64,000 bases of DNA from NCBI GenBank assembly GCA_029465975.1, contig CM055748.1, positions 6,558,825 through 6,622,824 on the forward strand. Direction: 5' to 3'. Below, piece by piece: positions 11,901 through 26,686 of the stretch; the first letter of the stretch is position 1; each line of letters begins with the position of its first letter. This DNA comes from Dallia pectoralis. Its lineage: Eukaryota > Chordata > Actinopteri > Esociformes > Umbridae. The notes beneath the pieces are model-generated. The model was given only the letters and a program-made list of their open reading frames with translations, did no database searches and had not been told where the DNA came from. The translations under genes and the position numbers were made by a program.

Positions 11901-14900
11901 AAGCACACACAAACAAACACACACAGCATCTCTCTGTAGCTTGCAGCCAGAAGCAAATGAGCGAGAGAGACAGATGATGGCCTCCAGTCTCGCAGCGCAA
12001 GACCCAGCCTCAATACAGAGCCTCAAGACCCAGACTCAATACAGAGCCTCAATACAGAGCCTCAAGACCCAGCCTCAATACAGAGCCTCAAGACCCAGCC
12101 TCAATACAGAGCCTCAATACAGAGCCTCAAGACCCATCCTTAATACAGAGCCTCAAGACCCAGCCTCAATACAGAGCCTCAATACAGAGCCTCACACCAA
12201 ATATCTGTATAAGTGATGGACCGGCTGTCTGTCCATCTCAGTTGTCTGTCTTACATTCTGTCTCTCTGTCCATCTCAGTTGTCTGTCTCACATTCTGTCT
12301 CTCTGTCCATCTCTGTTGTCTGTCTCACATACTGTCTCTCTGTCCATCTCAATTGTCTGTCTCACATTCTGTCTCTCTGTCCATCTCAATTGTCTGTCTC
12401 ACATTCTGTCTCTCTGTTGTCTGTCTCACATTCTGTCTCTCTGTCCATATCTGTTGTCTGTCTCACTGTCATACTGTCTCTCTGTCCATCTTAGCCGTCT
12501 GTCTCACATTCTGTCTCTCTGTCCATCTTAGCCACCTGTCTCACTGACATTCTGTCTCTCTGTCCATCTTAGCCATCTGTCTCACTGACTCACATACTTT
12601 CTAACTTTCAATCTGTCCATTGTATCTCCTTTCATGATGTCACTGCAACAGCCAACGCCAACCTATTTTATGCCCTCCTTCACTGGCCCTTAATTGGTCA
12701 CAGAAACGGATTAAAACGGGGGACTTCCAGAGGTAGATGAACCCCGAACCTCAGTCCAGAACACTCCTGTGCTCACAGGAATATAAAATACTGAAACTGA
12801 GGAGGTGACACTCTGTCCTGACTCCAGTTTTTTGGGGTTTTGGTTATTAAACAGGCATTTACACACAGGCACACAGTATGGGCAGGACTGAGACCGAGAG
12901 CAGAAACGGCAGGAACCCCACGGGGAAAAGGTAGCGCTCCATCCTGCGTCGTACAGTACTAGGTGGAGCTACGGCCTTTTCAGCCTCTGTTCTGAATAAC
13001 AACCTACAAAGTGAAAGACGAAACCCGAGCCTGAATGAAAGAGAGCAAAGCAGAATAGGAAGGAGTAGATGCCTGATGAGAGGGACGAGGAGGTGCAGAG
13101 AGGGACGAGGAGGTGGAGAATGGGTATCGTGGGAACGGGCCAATTCAACAATGCTCTGCTGCTAGGCAACGGGGGTCAAAATGCGTAGCGACAGCGAGGA
13201 CTGGTAGTCGGAGGCTCCTCTGCCGACTGGCTCATTCAATAGGTTAATACAGTGAGGGGCAAACAGGTCGTGAACAAACACACACCCGTTGAAGGACACA
13301 CACACACACACACACAAAGACATTACTATTATTAACCCATTACATCACAGCAGGGGCCTCTGACCCAAGCTATTGGAGGGGGAAATTTGGGGGTTTTCCT
13401 AAGCGACACACACACAACATCAGTCATTGACTGGACCCCTTTCAAAGGGGGTGACCCCCCCGGCATTTTACAGAGTCAGGCTATGCCACGGTCCAATTAG
13501 CATATAGACTAAGCAGCCTTTACATCCGTAAGTGACAACCAAACACATGGCTACTGCCAAAACAAGGAGATTTCTCACAAGATCACATCTAATCAGGAAC
13601 TCATTCTGACCCGGGCCGACAGTCCAGTAACAACAACAACCGCTCTGCAGGACGGATCTGTCATTTCCTTCATGAAAGACACGAACTGTGGGTCAAATGT
13701 GGACACGGCCTTTGAATTGGCGTCACTATGCCTCATTTGATGGAGCGCTAAAGGACAGTGGATTCACGGTTGAGCTGAACGAGAGATGGTTCGGATTCTA
13801 AACTAGATACAGTTCTCTGTTACCAAAAATAGAATCTGTTAATAACAACGTTAACTTTTGAAAGAGGGTGAGTTAAGTTGTTGCGTACTCTCCCAAGTGC
13901 CTGCATCGTAAATATCCCAAAACACGGTAGCCTCCCTGGGAGGATCTTGCCTGCCTGTGTGTTGCACATCTCATTACCTGTTCTGCACGCTACATGTCAT
14001 TTCTTCCCATTGGAAACGTCACAGATGGGGCTTATCTTGGGTTATTTTTACAATGTCTTTGCATTGACCGTAAGCACATTTACCTCAGAGGCCTCACATT
14101 CCAGTTTGGATGCATACCGAGACATCTAGCTGAGGTACTGTACCACCATGTAGCCTGCTGTGTGGTAACTGTAGAGAACAATTTGAGGTATGCTTAAACA
14201 GATCTAGGAATGAGGAACAACCGGCGTTGCATGTTTACATTGTGTTTAACATTTTTGTGTTATGTGCACGTCAAAATACTCCCTACTTGCCGAAAACGAA
14301 AGTAAAATAAACACGGCGACTATATAAAGGACTTCGACCGACAGGCTTTTGCTGTCAATTACAGCGTGTGTGTGTTCGTGTGACGCGGGTCCTCGCAAAC
14401 TGGTGCCCACAAGGTCGCCATTTTTGGTTTAGGGGTGAGGTTTATAGTTCGAGGTAAATCACAATTTGACACATTTTGTTAAGAACGCGATGACTTTTAC
14501 AGTTCAGCTATTATCGGATTTGTTTGGGGAAGGGGATGGGTTAGGCATTTGACATTTTGGCACCAGGTTTGGACTTTTTGTCAGACTAAGGAACATGGAT
14601 CGCCGAAGGCTTTTTAATCTCTGTAAACTGATCAGATGGAGTGAGTTGTGCATACACATGTCCAGACAATCATTTGTCTTCATCGTCACTCTGCAATGTA
14701 AAAATTGTAAAACTTCAGAAATCTCCTCAAATTAATAGGTGTGTGTCCAGACTTTTGACTTGATGGAACAAACATTCAGATGGAACGTCAGATTCTATCC
14801 GACCGACAGATGATTGCAGTCATAAAAACATACTAGTAGCGAAAATAAAGAAAAGATTGAAACTTGACACAAAGCAAAACATACACAACGTCTAGGATAA

Positions 14901-14933
14901 TTTATAAAGGGAAGAGATATGACAAAGAATGAT

Positions 14934-14967
<34 letters not shown>

Positions 14968-17900
14968 TGAGACCAAAGAAGAATAACATAGGCCTATGTA
15001 CTCACTGAAATAACTAAATGTAGCCAAATGTGTGTACGCAAGCCATATTCTGAGGGGCAACCAGTGGAAACAAAAACAGTTTGTTTGGGTTTTCAGGACA
15101 AGCCGTGAGACATGTTATTGACTTTTTATTCTTGTAGTTCCTGACCACTGTTACAAATATGGTCTGCAGACCTAACTTTCCATGCTTATAAATGAGAGAC
15201 GCGGATAGAAGGGCAGAAAGATTAGAGACCATGGAAAAGTAGCACATATAAAGAGAACCCAAATTAATCCATAGGTCAACGGTTAGAGGCTCTGAGGGGA
15301 CACTTACATTAGCTCCACCCCCAAGACCATGGGCACCTTCTGTTCCGAGTGGTTGCTACGGAAGCACATGCGAAACATGTGGCTGGCCCCGGACTGCCGT
15401 GATGTCAGCATTCCGGCGGTGCTCCTGATAGGGGAAAGGCTGAGGTCCTCCGCCTGGCACGGCCCCACCCAGATCTGGTCCCGGAGGGCATAGTCTATCA
15501 CCACATAGCTGTCCTCGCTGGAGACGGAGGGTGGGAAAGATATCAGTAAGTATGTTAGCAGTTATGGAGCCACGTGGAACACGTTATCTCTGTCTAACAC
15601 GAGCGAGCTGATTTATAGGTTCAGTGGTGGCTGACCCCTGACCTCTGACCCCCCCCGACCCACACACACAGACACACACACACACACACACACACCCCCG
15701 CAGCTATATATGAACATGCACACACACACTCACACGTGCCAACAAGTGATTGAATTTTCCTGGTTGGTTGAGACGGCATCGCAGCCAATCACTCATTCAC
15801 CGAGTCGTCACGGCAACTCTGACAACCAGTAAGGGGGCACGGAAGGAGGCGGCGGGGAACGGCCAGATGAGAGGAGACAGTGTGAGATTTCAAGTCTAGT
15901 TGGCACAGAACTGTAACCAATACCAGAAATCTCTGCGGCTAGAATGTGTGGAATTCCAGTTTTCTGTTTTCTCTTTGGAGGGAGGGAACGCAGAAGCTCT
16001 GAATGAGAATAGAGGAGTACTTAGTTGTCAATCGAAGAAACAGGAGCTCCTATATGGACGATACACACACACATACACACACACACACACACAGGGAATA
16101 GACAAAAAGAGCTGTGCTGCTGTGAGACCACATCCTTTGTGTTTAAACAGACAGGACTCTACCTGCTACAGTACCACTGGCGGCCATCTTTAACAGAGAG
16201 AACAGAATGTCCTGGAGCATTATGAATGTACTGTGGCAGTGGCCTAGTCAAACACAGAGACCGAGTAGGAGTCTCGCTGGTGGGTAGGGAGGATGTTATC
16301 AGGGCTACTCAAAACAAACACAAAAGCCGGACCAACCTAGAGGAGAGGAACCAACGACGTTAAAAAAAAGGGAAGGAGAGGAAACGCTGACAAAGCGCAA
16401 GAAAAAACAAATGCCAGAAGGCAGAAGATGAGCAAGGTGCAGAATGCGGACAGAGATATTGATATAATAATAATATTAATGTAATAATGATAATAATATA
16501 GGATTCCTCTCCCGGTTTGACGAAGACTAAGTGAAATTGAGAGGGCGGCCAGCTGGTTTCTAGTTGTGGTTACATAAACGTTCCCGCAGGTCAGAGACAG
16601 AAGACAGACGGAGCAGTTTTTTTCTATAGATAGCGTTCTCAATTCCGGCTGTGCAGCTCGCCAGGCAACAACTGAGCCATCTCTGGTTTCGGTTAAAATC
16701 AAGATCATCAAAGCGAAATCGTGTACATTTAAAAAAAAACAAAAAAAAACAAACAAACAATTTAACCCTTTGAATCAAACAGGTAATCCCAAGAGGATCT
16801 AGCCAGCCGAACAGCGTCCCGAGCCGCTAGTTTAGACCGCAACGGTCTATTTGGATTCATGCGGAGGTGCTGGAACAGAGTGTGTGAGGGACGAATAGGG
16901 CATTGTAGCGTCCCATAACAGTCCCGCTGTTCAGCCACAGAACAAACATATATCTCAGCCCCCTCCCCGTCTGCACACAGTCACACACTGTCCCGAACGC
17001 CCTCTGGAGCGCCGCTTCGGAAAACACTATAGCCGTGGCCGTGAATCAAATGCGCAGAAAGATCTGTCACAAGTGGAGATGAGAAAAATAAATGATTTAG
17101 GAAATGAAAAACAAAGCCCAAACACACACACACGCACAAATGACAGCCTTATGAGCTCTCTGGGATTCGTTCTTTATTTACAACATAAAGAACGTTCCCA
17201 ATAGTTTTTTTGTGGAGGGAAAAATCTCTCAGCGGGTTTGACGGCACGTGGCGAGCGCATTCGTGTAAACAATAAATCAGATGAATGATGACATTTTCCC
17301 ACCTGCTATTAGGCACCTCTGCAAGCGGTTGACAGGCTTTCTCAATTAACCATTATTTTCCCGTTTGACTGTGTGTTATGTCACCGTGTCTCGGAATACG
17401 ATCGCATCCGGAATCAAAAGTGAGTCAACTAAAACCCACTCCGATTCCTTGGAAGGTGTAACAGCTTGACGAGAAATGGTCGCATCTTCGGTAAATAAGA
17501 AACCACACCCCGTCTGTCTCATCCATTTCATTGCCAAGCAACATGTTGGAACAGGGTGGGAGTCGTGTTATTGCGGACGGCCCTCACTTCAGTGTAATGC
17601 GTGACTTCGCCCAGACAAACAAACAAACACAAACAAACCCAAAAACACAAATGGATGAGCTAACCTAATATCAGATGTCTAGCCAGGTCCAGGACCTGTA
17701 CATACAAAAGACTTCCCGACAGCGGCTTAGACCACGCAAGCTACAGAGCAAGAATACGAGTTCAATTCTTCTCAGTCAGCGTTGTTGACTAATCCTGTGC
17801 GAGGCGGTCGCATGCTTTGTGTTAACCTTTAACAGTTATGCATGCAATGTTAACCGTCAAGTTCTGGTGCGTTTTGAACGACGTCACAAAATATGTAACC

Positions 17901-18263
17901 AAGTGGGAGAATACGATCCACAAATAGGAACAGGGGTTAGACTGACATTTGTCCAGAACGGGCCAAATGCCCACGTGAAAGTGTGATCGCATTGGGCTGC
18001 GATTGGCTGATAAGACGGCGGCGCTGGCAGTGATTGGCTAGCCGAGTCGGCAGAGTCGACCCACCTCTTCTTCTTGGTGAGAATGAGGACGTCGTTGAAG
18101 AGAAAGAAGTAGACGTGCTGTCGTGACGTCCTCTTGGAGAAGATCCCGTTCTCCTCCGTGAAAGCGGTGAGCTCGCCTCTCTTCACCATCCACCTTAAGG
18201 AGGACACCAAAGGGAAGGGCTGCGGATCACAGTGACACACACACACACGCACACACGCACAGA

Positions 18264-18300
<37 letters not shown>

Positions 18301-21300
18301 GTAGCGTTAGCAGACAAATAAAAAAAGACAGAAAGTAAAAACACAGATTGAGAGGTAACAGGGCAGATAATCAATACCATGGCTTAGAAATGAACATCCT
18401 CCTAACATTCACAGTAGGTGTGTGTGTGTGTGTGTGTTGAACAGCTGGCTATGTGGGCAGAATGTATGTTCACAGCCCTGTGGGCATCTGTCAGCCTCAA
18501 ATTAGCCAACAGCTCTTTCCCATACAGCTATCACACTTGTGCCTGCCTGCCGATGTGTGTGTGTGTGTGTGTATATGTGTGTGTGTGCTTGCAAATGCAT
18601 GTGTGTAAGTTGAGTGTGTGCAACAGGTTTGAATACATCTCAGCTTGTCTGTGTAAATGTGCATGTGTGAGAAAGAGATGCACGAGCGTTTCTCACACCA
18701 CCGCTCACACAGACACATCCATAGCAAAGACTACGTTACACTGCAGTGCCGGGGGCATCGGAAATGCAGCAAACCAAAACAGGCCTTCAGACAGTGCGTT
18801 CAGAACATACAGAATATTATACAAAAGTGGCCCGTGTGATGTTTGCACGGTTGAAGACCTGGATTTTCAAGACAGACAAAACAAAGGAAACTATATTCGA
18901 AAGGAACTAAATAAAAGATAGTAAATGGCCTTGATACAGTAAACTCTCACACCCACACAGACAGGCAGACAGGCAGGAAGACAGGCAGACGGTAAAGTAT
19001 TCCAAAACCAATCTTCTTACCTTGATCTTAAACTCCAGTTGGGAATTGATGGTGTACATCATCTCCGTCCTCTCCATGGTCCGAGCGCCTTCGTTGCACA
19101 ACCGCACCACCTAAAATAGACGCCACTCTCATTCAATAATGGACACGCCAAACGTGTCAAAACACAAGCTCTGGGCTGGGCCCTCATGCAGACACAGTGC
19201 AGACTGAGCCCTCGTGCAGATACACTGCAGACTGGGCCCTCATGTAGATACAGTGCAGACTGGGCCCTCGTGCAGATACAGACACAGTGCAGACTGAGCC
19301 CTCATGCAGATACAGTGCAGACTGGGCCCTCATGCAGATACAGACACAGTGCAGACTGGGCCCTCAGGCAGATACAGACACAGTGCAGACTGGGCCCTCA
19401 TGCAGATACAGTGCAGACTGGGCCCTCATGCAGATACAGACACAGTGCAGACTGGGCCCTCATGCAGATACAGACACAGTGCAGACTGGGCCCTTATGCA
19501 GATAGAGACACAGTGCAGACTGGGCCCTCATGCAGATACAGACACAGTGCAGACTGGGCCCTCATGCAGATACAGACACAGTGCAGACTGGGCCCTCATG
19601 CAGATACAGACACAGTGCAGACTGGGCCCTCAGGCAGATACAGACACAGTGCAGACTGGGCCCTCAGGCAGATACAGACACAGTGCAGACTGAGCCCTCA
19701 TGCAGATACAGTGCAGACTGGGCCCTCATGCAGATACAGACACAGTGCAGACTGGGCCCTCAGGCAGATACAGACACAGTGCAGACTGAGCCCTCATGCA
19801 GATACAGACACAGTGCAGACTGGGCCCTCATGCAGATACAGACACAGTGCAGACTGGGCCCTCATGCCGATACAGACACAGTGCAGACTGGGCCCTCAGG
19901 CAGATGCAGACACAGTGCAGACTGGGCCATCGTGCAGATACAGACACAGTGCAGACTGGGCCCTCGTGCAGATACAGACACAGTGCAGACTGAGCCCTCA
20001 TGCAGATACAGACACAGTGCAGACTGGGCCCTCGTGCAGATACAGTGCAGACTGGGCCCTCATGCAGATACAGACACAGTGCAGACTGGGCCCTCATGCA
20101 GATACAGACACAGTGCAGACTGGGCCCCTATGCAGATAGAGACACAGTGCAGACTGGGCCCTCATGCAGATACAGACACAGTGCAGACTGGGCCCTCATG
20201 CAGATACAGACACAGTGCAGACTGGGCCCTCATGCAGATACAGACACAGTGCAGACTGGGCCCTCATGCAGATACAGACACGGTGCAGACTGAGCCCTCA
20301 TGCAGATACAGACACAGTGCAGACTGGGCCCTCATGCAGATACAGACACAGTGCAGACTGGGCCCTCATGCAGATACAGTGCAGACTGGGCCCTCATGCA
20401 GATACAGACACAGTGCAGACTGAGCCCTCATGCAGATACAGACACAGTGCAGACTGGGCCCTCATGCAGATGCAGACACAGTGCAGACTGGGCCCTCATG
20501 CAGATACAGACACAGTGCAGACTGGGCCCTCATGCAGATACAGACACAGTGCAGACTGGGCCCTCATGCAGATACAGACACAGTGCAGACTGAGCCCTCA
20601 TGCAGATACAGACACAGTGCAGACTGGGCCCTCATGCAGATACAGACACAGTGCAGACTGGGCCCTTGACGATCGCTCACCTTGCTGATGGATTGGAGAG
20701 CGCTCTTGCAAGCGTCATATTGGGCCGAGTCTTTAGGCGCCTTCTGGCAGATGGCCTGGAGTGGTGAGAGAGGGGTCAGAGGTCAAGGCAGGTAGAGCAC
20801 ATAAACACGTGACAGTGGAGCGTGTACCCAGGGAAGGCATACATTGGCTTGGAGAAAGGGCCGTGTTATCACTCATCTGTGGACAGAGGGTGTCACGTCT
20901 AAGTTGAATTGATATCTGTGTGAGAAACCGTCCTGGTTCACGTCTATAGATATTTACATTCACATTGACAAACTCTGTGGTTCGAAACTTGAACGCTGAT
21001 TGATTGCCTGAAAGACGTGTCAAACGAGACCCACATTCACTGGTTTGATGAAAACATGCCTTTTTACATTTACATTTCTTATTATGTTGGTAAGCGGTTT
21101 ATTCATTTTGACAATATGTGGGGTATTGTGGTATATGGCCAATGTACAGTGGTTAAACACTGGCTTGGCTCTCTGCAATGCAGTGTGAATGAGCACAGCC
21201 CACAGCAATGAAGTGCTGCTCAGATATTGGACCCCTCGCACTTTATCATGTTATTATATCGTCTATTAAGTGTTAAACAAAGATAGAATAATCAGAAACG

Positions 21301-24300
21301 GTAAAACTTTTGTTTCTCTTTCCTGGGAGACAAAACTCCCAGTAAATCTCTCTCACGCTGCCACGGTAACACACCAACACAGCCTTTAGAACAGGCAAGC
21401 AAAACTTTCTCAAGGCTCAAAGTCCTTCTACAGCATGACCTAATATCCTGCCTCAGACCTCACACTCGGGGGAACAACTAAAAACTGTGAGGAAAGACGA
21501 AACCAAGGAGGGGGGAGGGAGAGAAAGTCCTGCAAGATTTAGAATGATAACAAACGATGTGCTGACGGACCAACCAAAGCGGGACTACTACATCACGGAA
21601 TAAAGACAGAGTTACAACCTGTCGTCTCTGAAAAGCGCAGAGGACATTAGAAATGACAACTCAGTGGTTTAGCAGACACCCGTGTTCCCGAGCGACCTAC
21701 AGTGGTCGGTCCTTACAACTTTTTTATTATTCCATCCCGGTCCCGACCCGTGGGAATCCCAGAACCACGGTTTGGTAAGGGCGCTGCTTAACCTAGCAAG
21801 ACACATGGGAAGCAAACGCGCAGGCCGGTCAAGGCTGGGCTCTTCATGGACAGTTCCTAGGTCGCAGGGTTAGCACAGGAGGCAATAGAAGTCAACATGT
21901 CTTCAGCCGCGTTTCTGTTGGAGCGCACGCGCTGGCGTGAAACAGATTGAGAAACACGTGACCTGCTGACCGGCAGATCGACATGGAGCAGAAAAGTGTG
22001 AGAACCCGAGTCGGTGAGAGAGGGAGGGACAACGAGGGCCAGGGGGGTGGGGGAGGCGGGGTCGTGGAGGAACAAGCCTGCTGTTAGCGAAGCCAACACT
22101 GCAGTGTTACGTAAGACACAAAGTCCCGATGAGGGGATGTGTATTTTAGCATGAACACACAGGACGTGTCTTTGGGTGTTTACTCTAAACCCTGCTCTCT
22201 ATTCGGCGCAGCTTCCTGTGTTCCCTTCAAAAGCTCGTGTGTCTGTGGATTTGCTGTGAGGGTGAATAAAGCCAAATCGTGTTGTATTGCTCTCAGTGGC
22301 CACATTATTACGTACACCTGCGTGTTTACACAAACAGCCAAACAGCGACTCATGTGGCCATAGAAAATCATCATACCCGGTCAAAATCCTCACCGTTCGT
22401 CACATTACACCGCTGAAATCTGTTAGTCTGTGCATGTGACAACAATCTCATAAGCTTTACACAAAGCTGGCCAGTATGGCAGGGTGGCAGGAAAGAAGCC
22501 TCCTTCGAAAAAGAGCCACATTTATTCTTGTTTGCACTTTGCAAAAAAACATTTGAAAGATTCTAATGCCATGTGGTAAAAACGTTTATGTTCAGATGAG
22601 ACCAAGATCAAAGTTTTGGAATTGAACTGCAAGCGTTATGTTTTGCGAAAACCAAACACAGCACCCCACCCAAAACACACCATACAGTGAAGCATAGTGG
22701 TGGCCGCATTATGTTGTGGGGGTGTTTCTCTACTGGACTGGACAATTGAAGCTGAAACAAATGCTGCCAAGTACACTCATTCAGGAGCTCATCTCTTAAG
22801 GAAAACCTGTGGCCCTCTGCTAGACAGCTGAAGGTGGGCAGGTGGTTTATCTTCCTGCACAATAATGATCCTAAACACATGGCCAAAAAACTACCCAGTG
22901 ACTTAAGGTGAAGTTCTTTAAGTGGCCAAGTCAGAGCCCTGACCTAACTTTGATTGAAAATATGCGGAAGCACTTGAAGACAGCAGTCAATCATCGCTCG
23001 CCATGAGATTGAACTGAACTCCAACAATTCTGCCAGGAACAATGGGCAAATATTCACCAATCAGGTGCGCAAAGCGAATAGAGACGTATCCTAACAGACT
23101 GATGGCTGTAATCCAGGCAAAGGGAAGCTCAACGAAGTATTAAATCAGGGGACTGACCACTCCTCCAACTCTGTTATCATAGTTAGCATTTGTTTTCACG
23201 TTAAAGACCGGTTGCTTTTTTACGTTACTTGGATGTTGTAAAAATAAAAAAATATTCAATTGGGTTTTGATTTCAGGCTGTAAGACAAAACAGTGACTAT
23301 TTCAGTGTGGTATGATGATTTTCTACAGGCTCTGTTTACATGTAGCGTGGCGCAGCCGTGGTCGAGAGGTTTAGTTGTCACCAAATAACTCCTCACGGAA
23401 TGTGGTGGAACAGCAGGAAACAGAATCCCCACAGAATGTTTGCAGCACCTGTTTGAGCCACGCTGCGAAGAATTCAGGCTGTTCCGAAAAACAACACAAA
23501 AAGGGAACCCTACCCTATACTCTTAGCAACAGGTGTATCTAGTGCAGCTACTGAGTCTACACTCGGCGAACAATTTCCCCATGAGACGCCTGACACATCA
23601 AAGACACATAAAAGCATCAATCGTCAAACATCTGCGCAGGCGCAGCTCGTGTGGGCTAGCTGGTGCGCGCTCAGAATGTTTAAAGCGGTACCACGTGACG
23701 TTACGTTGACGGTGTCGTTATGCGAATGAGGCGACTCACGTCCATGAGCAACGGCAGTCGGGTGACCCTCTGCATTGGCAGGATCAGGAAGGAAATCATC
23801 GGAAGGTTCCGGCAGTCTGGGTGAGTTTCGATACGGGTCAGGACCTCCTTGAACGCTGAACTCTTGCTGCTGCTGGGAGACGCAAAGAACATGCGCACAC
23901 ACGCACACACACACACACGCACACACACACATGATAAGAAGTGAGCGAGACATAGTTAAAAGCTAACTTTAAATTCTCCCACTAAGATCCTCTAGGTCTT
24001 CCCTCGCAGATTACTGTCTAATCTCTAACAGCTGAAGGCAGCAAACAACAACTTTCATTTTCAAACTTAAATAAACCTATTTTGAGTACCAAAATAAATA
24101 AATGAACCACTTCTCGAACTGTAATGGACCCATTCTCAAACGTGGCCTGTTCTTGAAACCTCGTTTTCAGTTATGTACTTTAAGGTCAGGCTAGATTTCC
24201 ATGGTGCGTCATTGTGTGACAGACCAAGAACCAAATCATGAATGTCACACAGGGTTCAAAGTTACTGCGACCCGGAAGCTGCACCAAAACTTCAATAACT

Positions 24301-24397
24301 TTCAAGTTTCATCTCAGGAGACCAAATATTTTAATAATACGCATAAAAATGTAAGGAACTTTGGCTTCAGTAAGACATGTTAGAGTTTATTGACCCG

Positions 24398-24459
<62 letters not shown>

Positions 24460-24655
24460 TGTACTCACACGAGTCTCTGCAGAGTCCTCTGTTGGTAAAC
24501 CTCGTTGGAGCAGTAGGTTATGTAAGGGTCAAAGTTGGACTGGGCGTGTCTGAACACAATGTCGCTGATGTCATCGATAACGATGTTCTGCTGGTGCTTG
24601 TCCTCCAACTCCTTGAAAAACCTGACGAGGCCAGTCAGAAAGAGAGGGAGGAAAG

Positions 24656-24701
<46 letters not shown>

Positions 24702-24714
24702 AGAGAGAGTGGGT

Positions 24715-24745
<31 letters not shown>

Positions 24746-24971
24746 AGAGGGAGAGGGAGAGGGAGAGGGAGAGGGAGAGGGAGAGGGAGAGGGAGAGGGA
24801 GAGGGAGAGGGAGAGGGAGAGGGAGAGGGAGAGGGAGAGGGAGAGGGAGAGGGAGAGGGAGAGGGAGAGGGAGAGGGAGAGGGAGAGGGAGAGGGAGAGG
24901 GAGAGGGAGAGGGAGAGGGAGAGGGAGAGGGAGAGGGAGAGGGAGAGGGGGAGGGGGAGGGGAGGGGGAGG

Positions 24972-25024
<53 letters not shown>

Positions 25025-26646
25025 TGATGACATCCATCTGTAATTTGTCTCTGGCATGTTGTCATTATATACTGGGGAAGGAAAACAAAAACACTCCAGA
25101 ACATAAAGTTCCAACATTAACCATCAGCTGCAGACAAAAGACTTGCATATGCCAGAGATGCCGCACATAACAAAGGCCTGAGTCACTGGATCTGGCTTTT
25201 TTTTTACGTCACTTCTATCCACTCCGCCCGCCCACCAACACACACCACATGCAACGCGTTACGCACAAAGACAGGAAGTGCCTCCGACACGTCTGGCCCA
25301 ACCTCGCCGTGTAAGATCGCAGGAGAATAACTCCTTATATTAGCCCGAGGGAACGATCACCACCAGGCGCAGGGCTTCCTCTTCCGGTCGACTCAATGCA
25401 GATGGCCGTTGCAACCAACTGCCCCGGTCCTCGTACAGGAAACAGTTGCAAAGCCAAAGGAAGTGCGCTTGTCAACTCGGCGAAGACACCTATGGCGATT
25501 TTCCACGTCCGCTGACACGATTCACTCACAGACACTCACGTACACACACACACGTACACACACACACACACACACTCACACACACACACACACACACACA
25601 CTCACTCACGTACACACTAGCAGTCTCTCAGACTGTGCAGCCTTCGTGAGTGCGTCTATAAAAGGCCGTGGAAACTGTGACCTCCGTCCTCAGGATGTAT
25701 ACCCTATCCCCGCGAGTGCTTCCTGAAGCTGTGCTGAGCCCTTTGGCTCGTACAGGTTACAGGTGCAGATCACCACTGTCCTGAAGGCCCAAGCTGTGAC
25801 AGAGAAAAACGAGGTGACGAGAGTGGAGGTGAGGGAGCATCCAGATGGGGTTAAAACATGTGCATCTATTTTTTTGAGTACCCAGGTATGGAGAAACCAG
25901 TCTCCATCCCGTCCAAATGGGGAAACCAGTCTCCATCCCGTCCAAATGGGGAAACCAGTCTCCATCCTTTTAATGCTTTAAAAAAGTGTGCCAGTTGGCA
26001 AAGACCACAGTTTTACTACCGCGCTTTTAAATCAACTGCCAGATTTCCCAAGAAACACATCAACAAACAAGAAACGTCTTGCTATGCCAATTAATCATAT
26101 CTGAATGACTAATTTGACATGGGTGCAGTATATTTGCATATTTAGAAGCCCTTGCATAATATGCAGACAACTATTGATTTTGATCCGAGTGTGACTGAGT
26201 GAAGGGTTTGTGCTTCAAGTTTGCCGTGCTGGTAAATACTAGCCGAACCCAAGGGCTAACTGGGACAACCACAACCGCAACAGAGTGGTACAGAAAGCGC
26301 ACAGGAAGAAGCAGCCTCCCTTGGGTATTTTGGCACAACGTTTTGGCTAAATGGTGGGAGAGTTTAAACCATTGATTGTTTGAGAAAAAAAGCCATCCGA
26401 GACAAGCAAAAGGGGTAGAAAGAAAATCCAGTTCAACCAGTGTTGCAGAAGAATCACATGCATGCACACACATGCTGAGTCTGGTCGGTAAGCAAGCTGT
26501 AGCCGTGTCCATGAAATCCAGGTCAAAGCTCGACACTCAAATCACTTCTCTACCCATTTTACTTATCACCTAACGCCTAGATTGTCAGGCTACACTACCC
26601 ATGGGATTGCTGGTCTTCATGTGAATTACAAAACCAGGGTTGCTAA

Positions 26647-26686
<40 letters not shown>

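Noticed and set aside
19186..20688. Long forward ORFs with repeating QTQCRLGPHADTD-like protein
   Set aside because: They are translations of the 34-bp minisatellite in an ARHGEF26 intron. All three frames are open and no start, splice or conservation signal supports a gene.
23343..23380. tRNA-Ser/Leu-like start (gtggcgcagccgtggtcgag)
   Set aside because: No B box or matching acceptor stem follows within tRNA distance.
23691..23702. Second E-box/CRE-like CACGTGACGTTA
   Set aside because: Intronic, imperfect CRE, and not near a likely start site; treated as chance.
24465..25170. Ser-Leu, Pro-Leu, Arg-Gly and Glu-Arg repeat ORFs
   Set aside because: Translation of the polypurine tract in several frames; only the 24469-24621 part on the reverse strand is real coding sequence.
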